Of a stretch of 6,184 bases of DNA, positions 3,914-6,184 are shown one piece after another. This stretch comes from Verrucomicrobiales bacterium (GTDB lineage: Bacteria > Verrucomicrobiota > Verrucomicrobiia > Verrucomicrobiales > DEV007). The notes beneath the pieces are model-generated. The model saw only the letters and a list, made by a program, of their open reading frames with translations. It did no database searches and was not told the DNA's origin. Within the stretch, counting starts at the first letter, position 1, and each line of letters starts with the position of its first letter. The position numbers and the translations under genes were made by a program. Location of the stretch: positions 1 to 6,184 of the forward strand of contig JAGNMT010000231.1 in the NCBI GenBank assembly GCA_017991025.1, written 5' to 3'.

Positions 3914-6184
3914 TCAGTTCGCTGCTGGTCTCGCTGCCGCACTGGGTCTCGCTGCCGCACTCGGAACCGGAGCTGTCTCAGCCTTCTTCTTCATCAGGGA
4001 GGGCGAACTGACTTTACGCGCGGTTGAGGCAGGAGCCAGTCCCAACCCTGAGGGTTGAGTGGCAACGGCGATTTCCATCGTCTTCACCGGCTCGCTCTGG
4101 ATACTGGTCGTTTCGGCAGAGGCTTTAACCAGGACGGACGGCTGCTCAACTGTCGACGCAACACTTCCGTCGGGGTTGGCAAACATGCTGCGATCAGCCT
4201 CTTCACGCAAGGCAATCTCGGAAGTGGCGGACTCCGCAGCGGCATCTTTCTTCTGAGGCCGCCCGAAAAGTCCCTTTTTGGCTGCCTTCGGACCTTCGGC
4301 TGCTCCCCGTTCTTTGGACGGCAGATCAAATCCCTTCAATTCATTCGAGGAAAGAGGCGGCACGTCAGGAATGGGCGCATAGTCGGGATTCTCGATAGAG
4401 AACTCGGTATAGGTGGTCGGGCTCTTGCTGCTGAAGCCCTGTTTGGTTATATCAAGACGCTCCACATCCTCATTCGGGTGGGTCGGATCCGTGTCGCGAA
4501 CCCGGTCAATCTTCACATTTTCAGAGCGGAGGAACGTTCCACGGGCACGCTGCAGGGCGGCAAAAGAAGCATTGTAGGAAACCACTGATTCCAGGAAAAG
4601 CTCCTCGGCGCTTTGATTCCGGTCCATTGAGTCCAGAATCAATTGCAACTGGGAAGCAGTCGTGCGGCCAGCGTCCTTGTTATCGGTATCGACTTCGAGG
4701 CGTTCACGCAACTGCCGCAATTCTTCGCGGGACGCTTTGAGTGCGGAGAAGCGCCCCTGCATGTCGCGGTAGGCAGTCATCAGTTCGCGATAGGAGACGA
4801 GCGCATCAAGGAGGACCAAGTCGATCGAGGCGCGGAGCTGATTCGCCTGCTGCCGGAGCTCAAGCTCACTCCGGAGAAGTTGAGCGCGGTCAGTATCGTT
4901 ATCCCACGGCTGGGAGAATTGAAAGCCCACCATATAACCGGTTCCGTCTCCGAACTGATTGTCGAAGGCATTGCCGGTTCCGTCTCTGGGCTCGATGTCA
5001 CCCAGCATCATTTCAGCCACCAGATTCAGGGTCGGCCATTTTTGATTTTTCTGCATGTCCCGACGAACAATCGCGGCACGAAGCCCGTCAAAACCCTGAG
5101 TTACTTCGGGACGATTGCGAAGGGCATCACTCGCGACCTGGCGAACATCATCCATAAAACCGCTGAGCACGGGTGGCGTCACCGGAATCATTTCCGCGTT
5201 GGATCCGATATCTTCACCGGGATCATTGACCAGCGCGCGGAGCCGTTCCTCGCTGTTCCGCACTGCCATCTCCGCCCGGTTGAGCATGGACTCTCTCATC
5301 GCCAGAGAGGATCGGGCACGCAGCACTTCGCTCTGGAGGGCATCAAGATCTGTCCGCTGTTCCAGCTGGGAGAGGATACCGGCTGTATCGCCGACGAGCT
5401 CTTTGGTGAGAATGAAATACGAACGGGCGTAAAAAAGCGCCCAGTAGGCCCGGTTTACTTCAATGAGGTGGGATTGCAACTGGCGGACGAATTCAGCCGA
5501 GGCCATTTGCGAATCGAACTTCGCCAGTTTGATCTTCGATTGGTTGTAATGGTAGCCGCCTCCCTCAAGAAGGGGTTGCACCACCGAGAGGACCAGTTCG
5601 GAAGCTCCCTGATTTTGAGGAGCGAGGAAATTTGAATTGTTGCTCAGGGTCGACAGCCGATTGGACAGCGTGGCTTCGGCACCGGTCGCGAATTTCTTCC
5701 GCACCCCCGCTTCGAGGTAATCTTTGTTTTCGCGGAATCGATTGGCGGCATTCCCGGTCGTCAAAGTCGAACCAATGGGCTCGTTCGTGCGGGTGAGACG
5801 CCCGTCAATGAAAGTATTGATGTCAAATTCACCATCCGCTTCCTGCATTCCGGTTTCGCGAATCAAGGGAAGATCACTATAGATCTTGATCTGATTGGAG
5901 TGCTGGAGGGCGCGCTGATAGATGTCCTCGACACTATGGCTCACCGTGAGTTGGTCGTGCCAAACGGGGTCGGCGACCCGGCCTCTCCAAGCCGTAGGGA
6001 ACTCTGCAGGCACGCTTCCCATCCCCCGGGTGCGCGAGGTCCGCAGGTCCGGCGGATCCATCCGGTTTATCCGCCCCTCGTAAGCGGCGTAAATTTTGGC
6101 AACAAGGTCCTCGATGTCTTTCTGAGAGGTGTTCTTAATCGTCAGGTAACCGGGGATCTCCGGGTATCGCTCGACGGGATCATT
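3914..6184 (-). CDS. TolC-family outer-membrane efflux/secretion protein with long C-terminal tail (N-terminus outside window)
   Basis: The frame stays open to the window edge: 41 more codons, without a stop or ATG, precede the first ATG (6061). That ATG is followed by MDPPDLRTSR, no signal peptide, so the true start and export signal lie outside. Of 756 visible residues (counted from the edge), about 1-80 are a polar pre-domain. About 81-550 form the TolC-like trimer-forming barrel/helical domain with both OEP repeats: first, the long helices around QLEQRTDLDALQSEVLRAR (about 272-290) and SEERLRALVNDPG; second, DAGRTTASQLQLILDSMDRN (about 504-523) through AALQRARGTFL, the usual end of such proteins. 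Residues from about 555 add a 200-residue low-complexity Ala/Pro/Ser/Lys-rich tail ending in a hexapeptide repeat (SAAARP twice). Expected role: outer-membrane channel with periplasmic tunnel docking the adaptor encoded two genes downstream. It is the first operon gene visible; the SecA-like ATG lies 44 bases after its stop. Confidence 0.9.
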   Translation of the reverse strand, partial: NDPVERYPEIPGYLTIKNTSQKDIEDLVAKIYAAYEGRINRMDPPDLRTSRTRGMGSVPAEFPTAWRGRVADPVWHDQLTVSHSVEDIYQRALQHSNQIKIYSDLPLIRETGMQEADGEFDINTFIDGRLTRTNEPIGSTLTTGNAANRFRENKDYLEAGVRKKFATGAEATLSNRLSTLSNNSNFLAPQNQGASELVLSVVQPLLEGGGYHYNQSKIKLAKFDSQMASAEFVRQLQSHLIEVNRAYWALFYARSYFILTKELVGDTAGILSQLEQRTDLDALQSEVLRARSSLAMRESMLNRAEMAVRNSEERLRALVNDPGEDIGSNAEMIPVTPPVLSGFMDDVRQVASDALRNRPEVTQGFDGLRAAIVRRDMQKNQKWPTLNLVAEMMLGDIEPRDGTGNAFDNQFGDGTGYMVGFQFSQPWDNDTDRAQLLRSELELRQQANQLRASIDLVLLDALVSYRELMTAYRDMQGRFSALKASREELRQLRERLEVDTDNKDAGRTTASQLQLILDSMDRNQSAEELFLESVVSYNASFAALQRARGTFLRSENVKIDRVRDTDPTHPNEDVERLDITKQGFSSKSPTTYTEFSIENPDYAPIPDVPPLSSNELKGFDLPSKERGAAEGPKAAKKGLFGRPQKKDAAAESATSEIALREEADRSMFANPDGSVASTVEQPSVLVKASAETTSIQSEPVKTMEIAVATQPSGLGLAPASTARKVSSPSLMKKKAETAPVPSAAARPSAAARPAAN
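3926..3961. repeat. 18-bp tandem repeat encoding two SAAARP hexapeptides
   Basis: Two 18-bp units, 3926-3943 and 3944-3961, differ at one base. Read on the - strand they encode SAAARP-SAAARP immediately before the terminal AAN of the TolC-like protein. The near identity points to a recent duplication in a low-complexity tail, likely variable in copy number. Confidence 0.8.

Noticed and set aside
4643..5635. Long + strand open frame (330 codons) opposite the TolC-like gene
   Set aside because: It is antisense to a protein with clear OEP repeats, its translation shows no recognisable domain, and it reflects the codon bias of the GC-rich gene on the other strand.

Overview
The window looks like a moderately GC-rich, Gram-negative-type bacterial chromosome. 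Tightly packed genes, a TolC-family outer-membrane factor and a periplasmic adaptor all imply two membranes. The protein style (short divergent SecA paralogue, TolC-like protein with long extra termini, halogenase-like flavoprotein) reminds me of the Planctomycetes-Verrucomicrobia group. That is an impression from reading the proteins, not a placement.

Layout. At the left edge, on the + strand, is the C-terminal 191 residues of a flavin-dependent halogenase/monooxygenase-like protein (1-576). A 149-base convergent intergenic stretch follows, carrying three GC-rich hairpins. Everything to the right is on the - strand and reads as one operon from right to left: a TolC-family outer-membrane protein (6184 to 3914, open at the window edge, so its N-terminus lies outside); a short, divergent SecA-like ATPase (3869 to 1911); an RND/HlyD-type periplasmic adaptor (1914 to 1024, sharing an ATGA with the end of the SecA-like gene); and a small uncharacterised 89-residue protein (995 to 726).

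How the genes may work together. TolC-like factors and adaptors normally pair with an inner-membrane ABC, RND or MFS pump. None is visible here; the gene between channel and adaptor encodes a SecA-type motor instead. The motor keeps the nucleotide-binding motifs but lacks most of the C-terminal half of the canonical translocation machinery. The arrangement suggests a dedicated export apparatus in which a specialised SecA supplies substrate or energy, with the adaptor and channel spanning periplasm and outer membrane. This is inference from gene order; genes upstream of the window could include a conventional pump or protease.

The most noteworthy items are this channel-motor-adaptor operon, the reduced SecA-like protein, and the unusual channel/motor junction, where a 14-codon in-frame mini-ORF and a hairpin link the stop of one gene to the start of the next. 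No tRNA, rRNA, CRISPR array, insertion sequence or convincing promoter was seen; the operon promoter should lie beyond the right edge.
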